Notes: generated by a model not told the origin, from the sequence alone. Shown: positions 38,831 to 48,700, counted from the stretch's first letter. The stretch is DNA of 64,000 nt from Streptomyces nymphaeiformis (GCF_014203895.1 NZ_JACHJY010000010.1:124001-188000); one strand, 5' to 3'. Made by a program: numbers and translations.

Positions 38831-39880
38831 ATGCGGCTCGGCATCAACCTCGGCTACTGGGGCGCCGGCATGGACGGCGACAACCTCGCCGTCGCCCAGG
38901 AGGCGGACCGCCTCGGCTACGACGTCTGCTGGGCCGCCGAGGCCTACGGCTCCGACGCCCCCACCGTCCTCGCCTGGGTGGCGGCGAAGACGGAGCGGAT
39001 CGACGTCGGCTCCGCGATCATGCAGATCCCGGCCCGCCAGCCCGCCATGACGGCGATGACGGCGGCCACCCTGGACTCGCTCACCGGCGGCCGCTTCCGC
39101 CTCGGCCTCGGCGTCTCCGGACCGCAGGTCTCCGAGGGCTGGTACGGCGTGAAGTTCGACAAGCCGCTCGCCCGGACCCGCGAGTACGTAGAGATCGTCC
39201 GCAAGGCCATGACCCGCGAGCGGCTCAGCTACGACGGCGAGCACTGGACCCTGCCGCTCCCCGGCGGCCCCGGCAAGCCCATCAAGCTCACGGTCCACCC
39301 GCAGCGCGAGCACATCCCGCTGTACATCGCCGCGATCGGGCCGAAGAACCTGGAGCAGACCGGCGAGATCGCCGACGGCGCCCTGCTGATCTTCCCCTCC
39401 GCCGAGCACCTGGAGGAGACCGCGCTCCGGCACCTGCGCGCGGGCCGCGAGAAGGCCGGCCTGACGATGGACGGCTTCGACGTCTGCCCGACCCTGCCGC
39501 TCGCCCTCGGCGACGACGTGACCGCGCTCGCCGACGTGTTCCGCCCGTACACCGCGCTGTACGTCGGCGGCATGGGCAGCCGGAAGCAGAACTTCTACAA
39601 CCAGCTCGCGCAGCGCATGGGGTACGAGAAGGAGGCCGCCGAGATCCAGGACAAGTACCTGGCGGGCGACAAGACCGGGGCCGCCGCCGCCGTGCCCCAC
39701 TCCCTGATCGACCAGACGACGCTGCTCGGCTCCGTCGAGCGGATCGCCGAGCGGATGACGGCCTACGCGGAGGCCGGGGTCACCACCCTCACCCTCGCCC
39801 CGGCCGGCTTCACCCTGGACGAGCGCCTCGCGGCCCTGCGGGCGGGCGTCGAGGCGATGGAGCACGCGGGCCTCGCCTAA
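38831..39880 (+). CDS. LLM-class F420-dependent oxidoreductase
   Basis: A 349-residue luciferase-like TIM-barrel enzyme: MRLGINLGYWGAGMDGDNLAVAQEADRLGYDVCWAAEAYGSDAPTVL-type N-terminus, IDVGSAIMQIPARQPAMTAMTAATLDSLTGGRFRLGLGVSGPQVSEGWYG core and PLYIAAIGPKNLEQTGEIADG. It belongs to the F420-dependent group typical of mycobacteria and streptomycetes, in which the cofactor carries hydride to or from an unknown substrate. ATG 38831 follows AAGGGGTGCGTGGA. It is divergent from the AKR gene and ends at a hairpin. Substrate unknown. Confidence 0.9.
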   Translation: MRLGINLGYWGAGMDGDNLAVAQEADRLGYDVCWAAEAYGSDAPTVLAWVAAKTERIDVGSAIMQIPARQPAMTAMTAATLDSLTGGRFRLGLGVSGPQVSEGWYGVKFDKPLARTREYVEIVRKAMTRERLSYDGEHWTLPLPGGPGKPIKLTVHPQREHIPLYIAAIGPKNLEQTGEIADGALLIFPSAEHLEETALRHLRAGREKAGLTMDGFDVCPTLPLALGDDVTALADVFRPYTALYVGGMGSRKQNFYNQLAQRMGYEKEAAEIQDKYLAGDKTGAAAAVPHSLIDQTTLLGSVERIAERMTAYAEAGVTTLTLAPAGFTLDERLAALRAGVEAMEHAGLA

Positions 39881-39891
39881 GGAAAGCTCTG

Positions 39892-39932
39892 CGGCCGTGG
39901 TGGGGGCTCGGGGGTCTTCCCCGCCACGGCCG
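39892..39932 (+). terminator. terminator of LLM gene
   Basis: CGGCCGTGG pairs with CCACGGCCG; inside, GGGG and CCCC can extend the stem. It lies 12 bp after the stop at 39880. Confidence 0.7.
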
Positions 39933-40093
39933 TCATGCAGCACAACGCGCCGCCGGGCCCCCCGGTTACGCCCGGGGGCCTCACTCTTTCGGCCGAGCCT
40001 CCACGTCCTCCTGTTGCCCGCCGCCCGGGACCCGACTTGACTCGTTCTTCCCGGACGTACCGGAGTACGGGCGTCCGCACGGAGGTGGCGGCG

Positions 40094-40879
40094 ATGCTCA
40101 CGGCCAAGGGCCTGTTCCAGGAAATCATCGACGACGACGAGTCCTTCCGGCTCTTCTGCTCCATCGCCGCGAGCGGCGAGTCCCAGGGCGGCTGGGAGAA
40201 CGCCCGGATCGCGGCCCTCGTCGCGCCCGGCATGCGCGCCCTCGCGCCCAAGATCACCCGGCACGGCGCCGACGAGGACAAGCACGGCCGGATCTTCAAC
40301 GCGTTGATGAAGAAGCGCGGCCTCGAACCCGTCCCCGTGCCGCCCGACACCGACTACACGATGCTGCTCGAACAGCGCGGCATCGGCCTCGCACACGAGA
40401 AGCTCCGCGCCGACCGGCCGCTGACCGAGGAGGACGTGGTCGTCTACCTCGCCCACAGCCGGGTCACGGAGGAGCGCGCCGCGGAACAGATGCAGCTGCT
40501 CGTGAAGTACTTCGGCGACCACCCGGAGCTCGGCAAGGCCATCCGGATGATCTGCAACGACGAGGACAACCACCTCGCCTACTGCCACGAGGAACTGCTC
40601 CGGCTCGCCCGCCAGGGCCACGGCCGGCTCATCCAGCGGACCCTGCGCGAGTCGGCCCTCGCCGAGATCCGGGTCTACCGCGACGTCAGCCTCGCCGTGA
40701 TGCGCCACATGGGCCGCATCCTGAAGTGGCCGAAGCCCAAGGCGGCCGCCCTCGCCGCCGGGATCCACGCCGTGTACGCGTACGAGCGGGCCGCCGGCTG
40801 GCACAGGATGGTCGACCTGCGGATGCCCGAGCGGCTGGACGCCCTCGGCGGCCCCGCGGCGCCCGCGCCCGCGTTCTGA
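40094..40879 (+). CDS. ferritin-like domain protein
   Basis: A 261-residue all-helical protein of the ferritin-like superfamily. Likely di-iron ligands are the Glu of SGESQGGWENAR, the ExxH of GADEDKHGRIF, the Glu of SRVTEERAAEQMQLL and the ExxH of ICNDEDNHLAYCHEEL, two E...ExxH pairs in the expected order. It is larger than a storage ferritin, so an oxidase/oxygenase or a radical-protective role is more likely. The ATG at 40094 with CGGAGGTGG is used; the longer upstream frame is Pro/Arg rich and unsupported. It converges with corA with one base between the stops. Confidence 0.82.
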   Translation: MLTAKGLFQEIIDDDESFRLFCSIAASGESQGGWENARIAALVAPGMRALAPKITRHGADEDKHGRIFNALMKKRGLEPVPVPPDTDYTMLLEQRGIGLAHEKLRADRPLTEEDVVVYLAHSRVTEERAAEQMQLLVKYFGDHPELGKAIRMICNDEDNHLAYCHEELLRLARQGHGRLIQRTLRESALAEIRVYRDVSLAVMRHMGRILKWPKPKAAALAAGIHAVYAYERAAGWHRMVDLRMPERLDALGGPAAPAPAF

Positions 40880-40880
40880 C

Positions 40881-41873
40881 TCACAGCCAGCCGCGCCGCT
40901 TGAACACCCTGTACAGCGTGACGACGATGCCCGCCATCAGGACGATCACCGCCGGGTACGAGCCCACCCAGCGCAGCTCCGGCATGTGCTCGAAGTTCAT
41001 CCCGTAGATCCCCGCGACCATCGTGGGGACCGCGGCCATGGCCGCCCAGGCCGAGATCTTCCGCATGTCGTCGTTCTGCCGGACGCCCATCTGCGCGAGG
41101 TGCGCCGACAGCATGTCGGACAGGAGCCGGTCGAGGCCCTCCACCTGCTCGTTGGAGCGCAGCAGATGGTCGTTGACGTCACGGAAGAACGGCTGCGAGC
41201 GCTCGCTGACGAACGGGAGGGACCCGGACGTCAGCCGGGCCATCGGCCCGGCCAGCGGGCCGCCCGCCCGCCGGAACTCCAGGACCTGCCGCTTCGCCGT
41301 GTAGATCCGCTCGGCGGTGTTGGACGGATTGCCGCCGGTGGGCGCGAAGACGTCCGCCTCCAGCTCCTCCAGGTCGACCTGGAGCTCGGCCGCCACGTCG
41401 AGGTAGTGGTCCACGATGGCGTCGCTCACCGCGTACAGGACCGACGTCGGCCCGTGCTTCAGGACCTCCGGGTCGGCCTCCAGGCGCCGGCGGACCTCCG
41501 CGAGCGGCGCGCCCTCGCCGTGCCGGACGGTCACGGCGAACGAGTCGCCCATGAACACCATGAGCTCGCCCGTGGACACCCGGTCGCTCTCCGGCTCGTA
41601 CACGACCGGCTTGAGCACCACGAAGAGCGAGTCGTCGTAGACCTCCAGCTTGGGCCGCTGATGGGCCTTCAAGGCGTCCTCGACGGCCAGCGGGTGCAGC
41701 GCGAACTCCGAGGCGACATGGTCGAACTCCGCCTCCGAGGGCTCGTGCAGCCCCACCCACAGGAACGCGTCCCCCGTCGCCCGCGCCTCCGCCAGGGCAT
41801 CGGAGAGGTCGGCGGGCCCGTCCGTACGGCGCCCGTCCCGGTAGATGGCAGAGTCCACGATCACGCGGCGCAT
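40881..41873 (-). CDS. corA: CorA-type magnesium/cobalt channel
   Basis: A 330-residue divalent-cation channel. A cytoplasmic N-terminal alpha/beta funnel (residues 1-230) and a long stalk helix lead to the signature YGMNFEHMPEL (GMN 291-293), where Gly-Met-Asn forms the selectivity filter between the two C-terminal membrane helices. The tail ends in basic residues, FKRRGW. Pentameric in the family. The start at 41873 (MRRVIVDSAIYRDGRR) is used; the open frame continues far upstream only as a shadow. It is divergent from the phosphatase gene across 213 bp that contain degenerate repeats. Confidence 0.93.
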   Translation of the reverse strand: MRRVIVDSAIYRDGRRTDGPADLSDALAEARATGDAFLWVGLHEPSEAEFDHVASEFALHPLAVEDALKAHQRPKLEVYDDSLFVVLKPVVYEPESDRVSTGELMVFMGDSFAVTVRHGEGAPLAEVRRRLEADPEVLKHGPTSVLYAVSDAIVDHYLDVAAELQVDLEELEADVFAPTGGNPSNTAERIYTAKRQVLEFRRAGGPLAGPMARLTSGSLPFVSERSQPFFRDVNDHLLRSNEQVEGLDRLLSDMLSAHLAQMGVRQNDDMRKISAWAAMAAVPTMVAGIYGMNFEHMPELRWVGSYPAVIVLMAGIVVTLYRVFKRRGWL

Positions 41874-41912
41874 TCTGCCCCGACACACCCCCACCACGCA
41901 CGCGCCCGGGGA

Positions 41913-41990
41913 ACCCGGCCCGGGTGGACACGGCCACGCGCGCGTGGGGCACCCGGCCCGATGGACACCGGCACGCATCCGCGTGGGGTG
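41913..41990 (+). repeat. two imperfect 38-40-bp tandem units
   Basis: Units beginning ACCCGGCCCG at 41913 and 41951, both containing GGACAC...CACGC...CGCGTGGGG, with a further decayed part to about 42010. They lie in the corA/phosphatase intergenic gap. Confidence 0.55.
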
Positions 41991-42073
41991 CCCGGGTCCC
42001 GTGCGCACGGCGCACACGCGTGCGGCCGACCCCGGGCGTCCCGCACGCCCGCACCCTCCGTACCCGCACCGCC

Positions 42074-42079
42074 TAGGCT
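42074..42079 (+). promoter_or_regulatory. -10 hexamer TAGGCT, leaderless start
   Basis: TAGGCT lies seven bases before ATG 42087 of the phosphatase gene; no ribosome site is present. Confidence 0.5.
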
Positions 42080-42086
42080 GGCCCGC

Positions 42087-42776
42087 ATGGCCACGTTGAT
42101 CCTCGTCCGGCACGGACGTTCCACCGCCAACACCTCCGGGGTCCTCGCCGGGCGCACGCCCGGGATCGCGCTCGACGAGCGGGGGGCCGCGCAGGCCGCC
42201 GCGCTGCCCGGGCGCCTCGCGGACGTGCCGCTCGCCGCGGCCGTCACCAGCCCGCTCCAGCGCTGCCGCGAGACCCTGCGCCCGCTCCTCGACGCCCGCC
42301 CCGGCCTCCCGCTGCACGTCGAGGACCGGATCAGCGAGTGCGACTACGGCGACTGGTCGGGCCGCAAGCTGGCGGAGCTCAACGACGAGCCGCTGATGGA
42401 GATCGTCCAGGCGCACGCCTCCGCCGCCGCCTTCCCCGGCGGCGAGTCCATGCGCGCCATGCAGAACCGCGCCGTCGAGGCCGTCCGCGACTGGAACGCC
42501 CGGATCGAGTCCGAGCACGGCGAGGACGCCACGTACGTCATGTGCTCCCACGGGGACATCGTGAAGGCGATCGTCGCCGACGCCCTCGGGCTCCACCTCG
42601 ACCTCTTCCAGCGCATCCACGTCGACCCCTGCTCGGTCACCGCGATCCGCTACACGCGCCTGCGTCCCTTCCTCCTCCGCCTCGGCGACACCGGGGACTT
42701 CGCCGGCTTCGCGCCCCGGGAGCACCCCGGCGGCAGCGGGGCCGCGGAGGTGGGTGGTGGTGCGGGCGCACCGTGA
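42087..42776 (+). CDS. histidine phosphatase (phosphoglycerate-mutase-like, MSMEG_4193 type)
   Basis: A 229-residue member of the histidine-phosphatase superfamily: LILVRHGRSTANTSGVLAG (His9 the phosphoacceptor), SPLQRCRETLRPLL, ISECDYGDWSGRKL and the second catalytic histidine in MCSHGDIVKAIVADAL. It belongs to the actinobacterial branch that occurs next to DUF3090 and the kinase-like gene near mshC. The physiological phospho-substrate is unknown, and mutase activity should not be assumed. The C-terminal 15 residues are Gly/Ala rich. It is followed after 67 bp by the DUF3090 gene. Confidence 0.87.
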   Translation: MATLILVRHGRSTANTSGVLAGRTPGIALDERGAAQAAALPGRLADVPLAAAVTSPLQRCRETLRPLLDARPGLPLHVEDRISECDYGDWSGRKLAELNDEPLMEIVQAHASAAAFPGGESMRAMQNRAVEAVRDWNARIESEHGEDATYVMCSHGDIVKAIVADALGLHLDLFQRIHVDPCSVTAIRYTRLRPFLLRLGDTGDFAGFAPREHPGGSGAAEVGGGAGAP

Positions 42777-42843
42777 TCCCTTTGCGCAGTAGGGTGGACG
42801 CGCCGCTGTAGTACGACTGTCGAGACTCAAGGGAGCCGGGAAC

Positions 42844-43434
42844 GTGTCCCGTCAGGTGTTCCTCTACGACCCACCGGAGCGTTTCGTGGCCGGCACGGTC
42901 GGGCTGCCTGGCCGCCGTACCTTCTTCCTCCAGGCGTCCGCCGGCGGCCGGGTCACCAGCGTCGCCCTGGAGAAGACGCAGGTGGCGGCCCTCGCCGAGC
43001 GCATGGACGAACTCCTCGACGAGGTCGTCCGCCGCACCGGGGGCAACGCGCCCGTGCCCGCCGTCGCCCCCGCGGAGATCGCGGACACCGCCCCCCTCGA
43101 CGTGCCCGTCGAGGAGGAGTTCAGGGTCGGCACCATGGCCCTCGCCTGGGACGGCGAGGAGCAGCGCATGATCGTCGAGGCGCAGGCGCTCGTCGAGCTC
43201 GACGCGGATTCCGAGGAGGACCTCGCGGAGGCGGAGGAGCGGCTGCTCCAGGACGAGGAGAACGGCCCGCCGATGCTCCGGGTCCGCCTCAGCGGCGCCC
43301 AGGCCCGGGCCTTCGCCAAGCGGGCCCTGGACGTCGTCAACGCCGGCCGGCCGCCGTGCCCGCTGTGCAGCCTGCCGCTCGACCCCGAGGGGCACGTCTG
43401 CCCGCGCCAGAACGGATACCGCCGCGGAGCATGA
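42844..43434 (+). CDS. DUF3090 family protein
   Basis: A 196-residue protein of the actinobacterial DUF3090 family: MSRQVFLYDPPERFVAGTVGLPGRRTFFLQA at the N-terminus, an acidic centre, and a C-terminal zinc-knuckle-like CPLC...HVC (C172, C175, H184, C186). No enzyme function is known. GTG start 42844 after GGGAGCCGGGAAC. Its stop codon overlaps the next gene's ATG by four bases (ATGA), so it is translated together with the kinase-like protein. The constant neighbourhood with a phosphatase, a kinase-like protein and mshC suggests they act in one process. Confidence 0.85.
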   Translation: MSRQVFLYDPPERFVAGTVGLPGRRTFFLQASAGGRVTSVALEKTQVAALAERMDELLDEVVRRTGGNAPVPAVAPAEIADTAPLDVPVEEEFRVGTMALAWDGEEQRMIVEAQALVELDADSEEDLAEAEERLLQDEENGPPMLRVRLSGAQARAFAKRALDVVNAGRPPCPLCSLPLDPEGHVCPRQNGYRRGA

Positions 43435-44234
43435 GCAGCCCCGAGAGCCCGCGCGACACGGAGCTGCTCGCGCGCGGTGAGCTGACCGTGCGCGGCCAGA
43501 TCCGCGAGGCGTCGAACGCCGTGCTGTACTGCTCCGTCGCCCATGAGGGCCGGGAAGCCGCCTGCGTGTACAAGCCGGTCGCGGGGGAGCAGCCCCTGTG
43601 GGACTTCCCCGACGGCACCCTGGCCCAGCGCGAGGTCGCCGCGTACGAGATCTCCGAGGCCACCGGCTGGGGCCTGGTCCCGCCGACCGTGCTCCGCGAC
43701 GGTCCGTACGGGGAGGGCATGGTCCAGCTGTGGATCGAGGCCGACCCCGGGGCGCAGCTCCTGGCGCTCACCGAGGACGAGGAGGCGGGCGAGGGCTGGA
43801 AGGCCGTGGGGCCCGCGCAGATCGACGAGGAGCGCACCGCGCTCCTCGTCCACGCGGACACCCCGGAGCTGCGCCGGCTCGCCGTCCTGGACGCCGTCAT
43901 CAACAACGGCGACCGCAAGGGCGGCCATCTGCTGCCGGCCCCGGGCGGGCGGCTGTACGGCATCGACCACGGGGTGACGTTCCACGTCGACGACAAGCTG
44001 CGCACCCTGCTGTGGGGCTGGGCGGGCGAGGAACTGCCCGCGGAGGCGGCCGGCGTGCTCGACGGGCTCGGCCGCTCCCTGGCCCCGGGAGGGCCGCTCG
44101 CCACCCGACTGGCGGAACTCCTGACGGAAGCCGAGGTCGAGGCCGTACGCGCCCGCGTGAAGGCCCTCCGCGCCACCGGCCGCCACCCGGAACCCTCGGG
44201 CCGGTGGCCCGCGATCCCCTGGCCGCCGGTCTGA
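43431..44234 (+). CDS. SCO1664-family protein with PI3/4-kinase-like (HipA-like) active site
   Basis: A 267-residue protein that I recall as the actinobacterial SCO1664/TIGR03843 family. Kinase-like features are visible: an ATP-lysine segment ACVYKPVAGEQPLWDFPDGTLAQREVAAYEIS (Lys48), a catalytic loop VINNGDRKGGHLL (Asp161, His166) and a metal-binding LYGIDHGVTFH (Asp179, DHG in place of DFG). This is the layout of PI3/4-kinase and HipA folds. The substrate, protein or small molecule, is unknown. The ATG overlaps the DUF3090 stop. It is 217 bp upstream of mshC, which has its own promoter. Confidence 0.82.
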   Translation: MSSPESPRDTELLARGELTVRGQIREASNAVLYCSVAHEGREAACVYKPVAGEQPLWDFPDGTLAQREVAAYEISEATGWGLVPPTVLRDGPYGEGMVQLWIEADPGAQLLALTEDEEAGEGWKAVGPAQIDEERTALLVHADTPELRRLAVLDAVINNGDRKGGHLLPAPGGRLYGIDHGVTFHVDDKLRTLLWGWAGEELPAEAAGVLDGLGRSLAPGGPLATRLAELLTEAEVEAVRARVKALRATGRHPEPSGRWPAIPWPPV

Positions 44235-44439
44235 GGCCTCGGTCACACCGCGGACCGTCCCGGCCCGCCCCCGGCCCCACCAGGGACGGTGCCGGTCGCG
44301 CCCGTGACCGAAGGTTTTCGGCCACACCTCGCCGAGGGGTGTGAACCCCTGGGGGGTACGCACGCGAGCCTCCGACCCGCAAGAGCGCCTAATCGGTCAA
44401 GATCCCGGATCCGGTTCGTATCCGGAACACCTGTCCGGT

Positions 44440-44445
44440 TACGCT
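44440..44445 (+). promoter_or_regulatory. -10 hexamer TACGCT, leaderless start of mshC
   Basis: TACGCT lies six bases before ATG 44452. No ribosome site is visible, so the mshC mRNA is probably leaderless. A -35 candidate TTCGTA lies 19 bp upstream. Confidence 0.5.
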
Positions 44446-44451
44446 CGGGTC

Positions 44452-45681
44452 ATGCATGCCTGGCCCGCTTCTGAGGTCCCCGCCCTTCCCGGCAAGGGCC
44501 GCGACCTCCGGATCCACGACACCGCGACCGGTGGACGAGTGACCCTCGCCCCCGGCCCCGTCGCCCGTATCTACGTCTGCGGCATCACGCCGTACGACGC
44601 GACCCACATGGGTCACGCGGCGACCTACAACGCGTTCGACCTCGTTCAGCGCGTGTGGCTCGACACCAAGCGGCAGGTGCACTACGTCCAGAACGTGACG
44701 GACGTGGACGACCCGCTCCTGGAGCGCGCGATCCGCGACGGCATCGACTGGGTCGGCCTCGCCGAGCGCGAGACCGCCCTGTTCCGCGAGGACATGACCG
44801 CCCTGCGGATGCTGCCCCCGCAGCACTACATCGGTGCGGTCGAGGCCATACCCGGCATCATCCCGCTCGTCGAGCGCCTCCGGGACTCCGGCGCCGCCTA
44901 CGAGCTGGACGGCGACATCTACTTCTCCGTCGAGGCCGACCCGCACTTCGGCCAGGTGTCGAACTACGACACCGAGCTGATGCGCCACCTCTCCGCCGAG
45001 CGCGGCGGCGACCCGGACCGCCCGGGCAAGAAGAACCCGCTCGACCCGATGCTCTGGATGGCCGCCCGCGAGGGCGAGCCGAGCTGGGACGGCGGCAGCC
45101 TGGGCGCCGGCCGCCCCGGCTGGCACATCGAGTGCGTCGCCATCGCCCTGGACCACCTCGGCATGGGCTTCGACGTGCAGGGCGGCGGCTCCGACCTGAT
45201 CTTCCCGCACCACGAGATGGGCGCCTCCCACGCCCAGGCCCTCACGGGCGAGTTCCCCATGGCCAAGGCGTACGTCCACGCCGGCATGGTCGCCCTGCAC
45301 GGCGAGAAGATGTCGAAGTCCAAGGGCAACCTGGTCTTCGTCTCCCGGCTCCGCCGCGACGGCGTCGACCCGGCCGCGATCCGGCTCGCGCTGCTCTCGC
45401 ACCGCTACCGCGACGACTGGGAGTGGACCGACCAGGTCCTGGAGACGGCCGTGGAGCGGCTCGGCCGCTGGCGCGCCGCCGTCTCGCGCCCCGACGGCCC
45501 GTCCGCCGACGCGCTCGTCGAGGAGCTCCGCGAGGCCCTCTCCGACGACCTGGACACGCCCACCGCGCTGGCCGCGGTCGACCGCTGGGCGGTGCTCCAG
45601 ACGGCCGAGGGCGGCACGGACGAGTCCGCCCCCGGTCTCGTCTCGCGCGCCGTCGACGCCCTCCTGGGTGTCGCCCTGTAG
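44452..45681 (+). CDS. mshC: L-cysteine:GlcN-Ins ligase (mycothiol biosynthesis)
   Basis: A 409-residue class I tRNA-synthetase-like ligase. It activates cysteine with ATP and joins it to glucosaminyl-inositol, the third step of mycothiol synthesis. Zinc Cys43 is in YVCGITPYDATHMGHAATYN; the HIGH-equivalent is THMGHA (51-56), and KMSKS is at 286-290. Compared with CysS it lacks the C-terminal anticodon-binding domain, and the N-terminal region before TLAPGPVARIYVCG is characteristic of MshC. Mycothiol is the thiol used by the MscR enzyme encoded at 28516. Terminator directly downstream. Confidence 0.96.
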   Translation: MHAWPASEVPALPGKGRDLRIHDTATGGRVTLAPGPVARIYVCGITPYDATHMGHAATYNAFDLVQRVWLDTKRQVHYVQNVTDVDDPLLERAIRDGIDWVGLAERETALFREDMTALRMLPPQHYIGAVEAIPGIIPLVERLRDSGAAYELDGDIYFSVEADPHFGQVSNYDTELMRHLSAERGGDPDRPGKKNPLDPMLWMAAREGEPSWDGGSLGAGRPGWHIECVAIALDHLGMGFDVQGGGSDLIFPHHEMGASHAQALTGEFPMAKAYVHAGMVALHGEKMSKSKGNLVFVSRLRRDGVDPAAIRLALLSHRYRDDWEWTDQVLETAVERLGRWRAAVSRPDGPSADALVEELREALSDDLDTPTALAAVDRWAVLQTAEGGTDESAPGLVSRAVDALLGVAL

Positions 45682-45711
45682 CACCCTCCGGGGAGCAACT
45701 TCCTTTTGTGC

Positions 45712-45757
45712 AACCGCCCTTGGACTTCCTGACGAAGTCCGGGGGCGGTTCCTTTTT
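45712..45757 (+). terminator. intrinsic terminator of mshC
   Basis: AACCGCCC..GGACTTC-CTGAC-GAAGTCC..GGGCGGTT followed by CC and TTTTT; a classical U-run terminator. Confidence 0.88.
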
Positions 45758-45796
45758 GTCCTGTCCCCATGCTCGAATCTGCGCTAAAGAAGCCCC

Positions 45797-48700
45797 ATGC
45801 AATCATCAATGCGCATGAGAGCAGCAGCCGTCGGTGCACTCCTCGGGTTCGTCGCCACCCTCGCGGGACCCGGTGCCACCGCCACGGCCGCGCCGTCCGA
45901 CACCACCGTCGGCGAGGTCACTGGCTTCGCCGCCGACGGGGCCGTCTACCGGCTGACCGCCGGCCACACGGAGGCCCGCGTCTCCTTCGTCACCGCCGAC
46001 ACCTTCCGCATCGAACTCGCCCCCGACGGGAAGTTCACCGACCCCACCGGCAGCGACATCACGCTGCCCCAGGGCCCGCCCCCGGCCACCCACTGGCGCG
46101 ACCTCGGCGACCGGTACGAGCTCGCCACCGCCGAGGTGACCCTGCGCGCCACCAAGTCGCCCCTGCGCTTCTCGGCCGTACGCGCCGACGGCACCCCGCT
46201 CTGGACCGAGACCCAGGGCCTCACCTGGAACCAGGACCGCACCGTCCAGACCCTCGCCCGCGGCGCCGACGAGCAGTTCTACGGCGCCGGCATGCAGAAC
46301 GGCCGCGGCAACACCTCCCACCGCGGCAAGACCGTCGAGGTCGGCGTCGACTACAACTGGAACGACGGCGGCCACCCCAACTCCGTCCCCTTCTACCTCT
46401 CCTCCGCCGGCTACGGCGTCTACCGCAACACCTACGCCCCCAACACGTACGTGTTCGGCGAGCCCGTCACCACCACCGCCCGCGAACAGCGCTTCGACGC
46501 CTACTACTTCACCGGTGACGGGAAGGACGCCGTCAAGGACGTCATCGGCCAGTACACCCGGCTCACCGGCAAGCCCTTCATGCCGCCCGTGTACGGCCTG
46601 GAGATCGGCGACTCCGACTGCTACCTGCACAACGCCAACCGGGGCGAGCGCCACACCCTCGACGCCCTGAAGGTCGCCGACGGCTACGTCGCGAACGACA
46701 TGCCCAACGGCTGGATGCTCGTCAACGACGGCTACGGCTGCGGCTACGAGAACCTCGCCGAGACCACCGCGGGCCTCGGCGAGCGGGACATGAAGCTCGG
46801 CCTGTGGACCGAGGACGGCATCGACAAGCTCGCCGACCAGGTCAAGGCCGGCCAGCGGGTCGCCAAGCTCGACGTCGCCTGGGTCGGCTCCGGCTACAAG
46901 TTCGCCCTCGACGGCTGCAAGGACGCCCACGCCGGCATCGAGGCCAACAGCGACGCCCGCGGCTTCACCTGGGCCCCCGAGAGCTGGTCCGGCGCCCAGC
47001 GCTGCGGCGTGCAGTGGTCCGGCGACCAGTCCGGCAGCTGGGAGTACATCCGCTGGCAGATCCCCACCTACGCGGGCGCGTCCATGTCCGGACTCGCCTA
47101 CACCACCGGTGACGTCGACGGCATCTTCGGCGGCAGCGCCAAGACGTACACCCGCGACCTCCAGTGGAAGACGTTCCTGCCCGTCACCATGACCATGGAC
47201 GGCTGGGCCGCCAACGACAAGCAGCCCTTCCGGTACGGAGAGCCGTACACCACGATCAACCGCGCCTCGCTCAAGCTCCACGAGGCCCTGCTCCCGTACA
47301 TCTACAGCCACGCGTACCGGGCCACGAAGACCGGCGTCGGCCTCGCCCGGCCGCTCGCCCTGGAGTACCCGGACGACCCGAAGGCCGCGACCGAGGCCGC
47401 GAAGTACGAGTTCCTCAGCGGCGAGGACTTCCTCGTCGCACCCGTCTACCGGGACGCGGTGGAGCGCGACGGCATCTACCTGCCGAAGGGCACCTGGATC
47501 GACTACTGGAACGGGCGCGTCCACGAAGGCCCCGTCACCCTCGACCACTACAGCGCCCCGCTCGACACCCTGCCCCTCTTCGTACGGGCCGGGGCGGCCG
47601 TCCCCATGTGGCCCGGCTCCGTCCGCTCCTACCAGGACCGCGCCCCCGGCGACCCGATCGCCTGGGACGTCTACCCGAAGGGCAGCTCCTCCTTCGAGCT
47701 GTACGAGGACGACGGCGTCACCCGCGAGCACCGCACCGGGAGGTACGCCACCCAGCGCGCCGACGTCGGCGCGCCGGAGGCCGGCCGCGGCGACGTCACC
47801 GTCCGCGTCGGCGCCAGTACCGGCTCGTACACCGGCAAGCCCGCCGCCCGGCCGTACGCCTTCACCGTCCACACCGGCGACGCCCCCGACGCGGTGAAGC
47901 TCGACGGGCGCCCGCTGCCCGCCCTCACCTCCCGCGCCGCCTTCGACGCCGCCGCACAGGGCTGGTGGTACGACCGCGACGAGCGCGGGGGAGTGGTCCG
48001 GGTCAAGACCGCCGCCCTGTCCACCGACCGCGCCTTCGAGCTGCGGCTGACCGGGACCAGCGCCGTCGGCGGGGCCGTCCCCGGCGCCTCCGCCGTCCTC
48101 GCCGCCCCCACCGGGCAGGAGCTCGGCGCCGGCACGCCCGGCACCGTCGCCGTGGACGTCACCGCGGGCACCCGGGACGCCACCGACGTACGGGTCTCCC
48201 TGGACGCCCCGGCGGGCTGGCAGGTCACCCCGGCCGCCCCGATCGCCCGCGTCCCGGCCGGCACCACCCGCCGGGTCGAGGTCGCCGTCACCCCGGCGGC
48301 GGACGCGAAGCCCGGCGAGGCCACCCTCACCGCGACCGCCCGCCACCGCGCCGCGGGCACCGACCGCACGGCCGTCCAGCGGTTCGCGGTCGGCGCGATG
48401 CCCCCGGCACCGACGGCCGACGCCTGGGCGAGCGACCTCGCCTGGCTGCGCGCGACCAACGGCTGGGGACCGGCCGAACGCGACCGCTCCAACGGCGAGT
48501 CCGCCGCCGGCGACGGCCACGCCCTCACCCTGGCCGGGCAGACCTACGCGAAGGGCATCGGCGCCCACGCCGACTCCGACATCGAGGTCTACCTCGGCGG
48601 CCGCTGCACCACCTTCACCGCCGACGTCGGCATCGACGACGAGATCAACGGCTACGGGGACGTGGCCTTCTCCGTCGAGGCCGACGGCCGGGTCCTGTGG

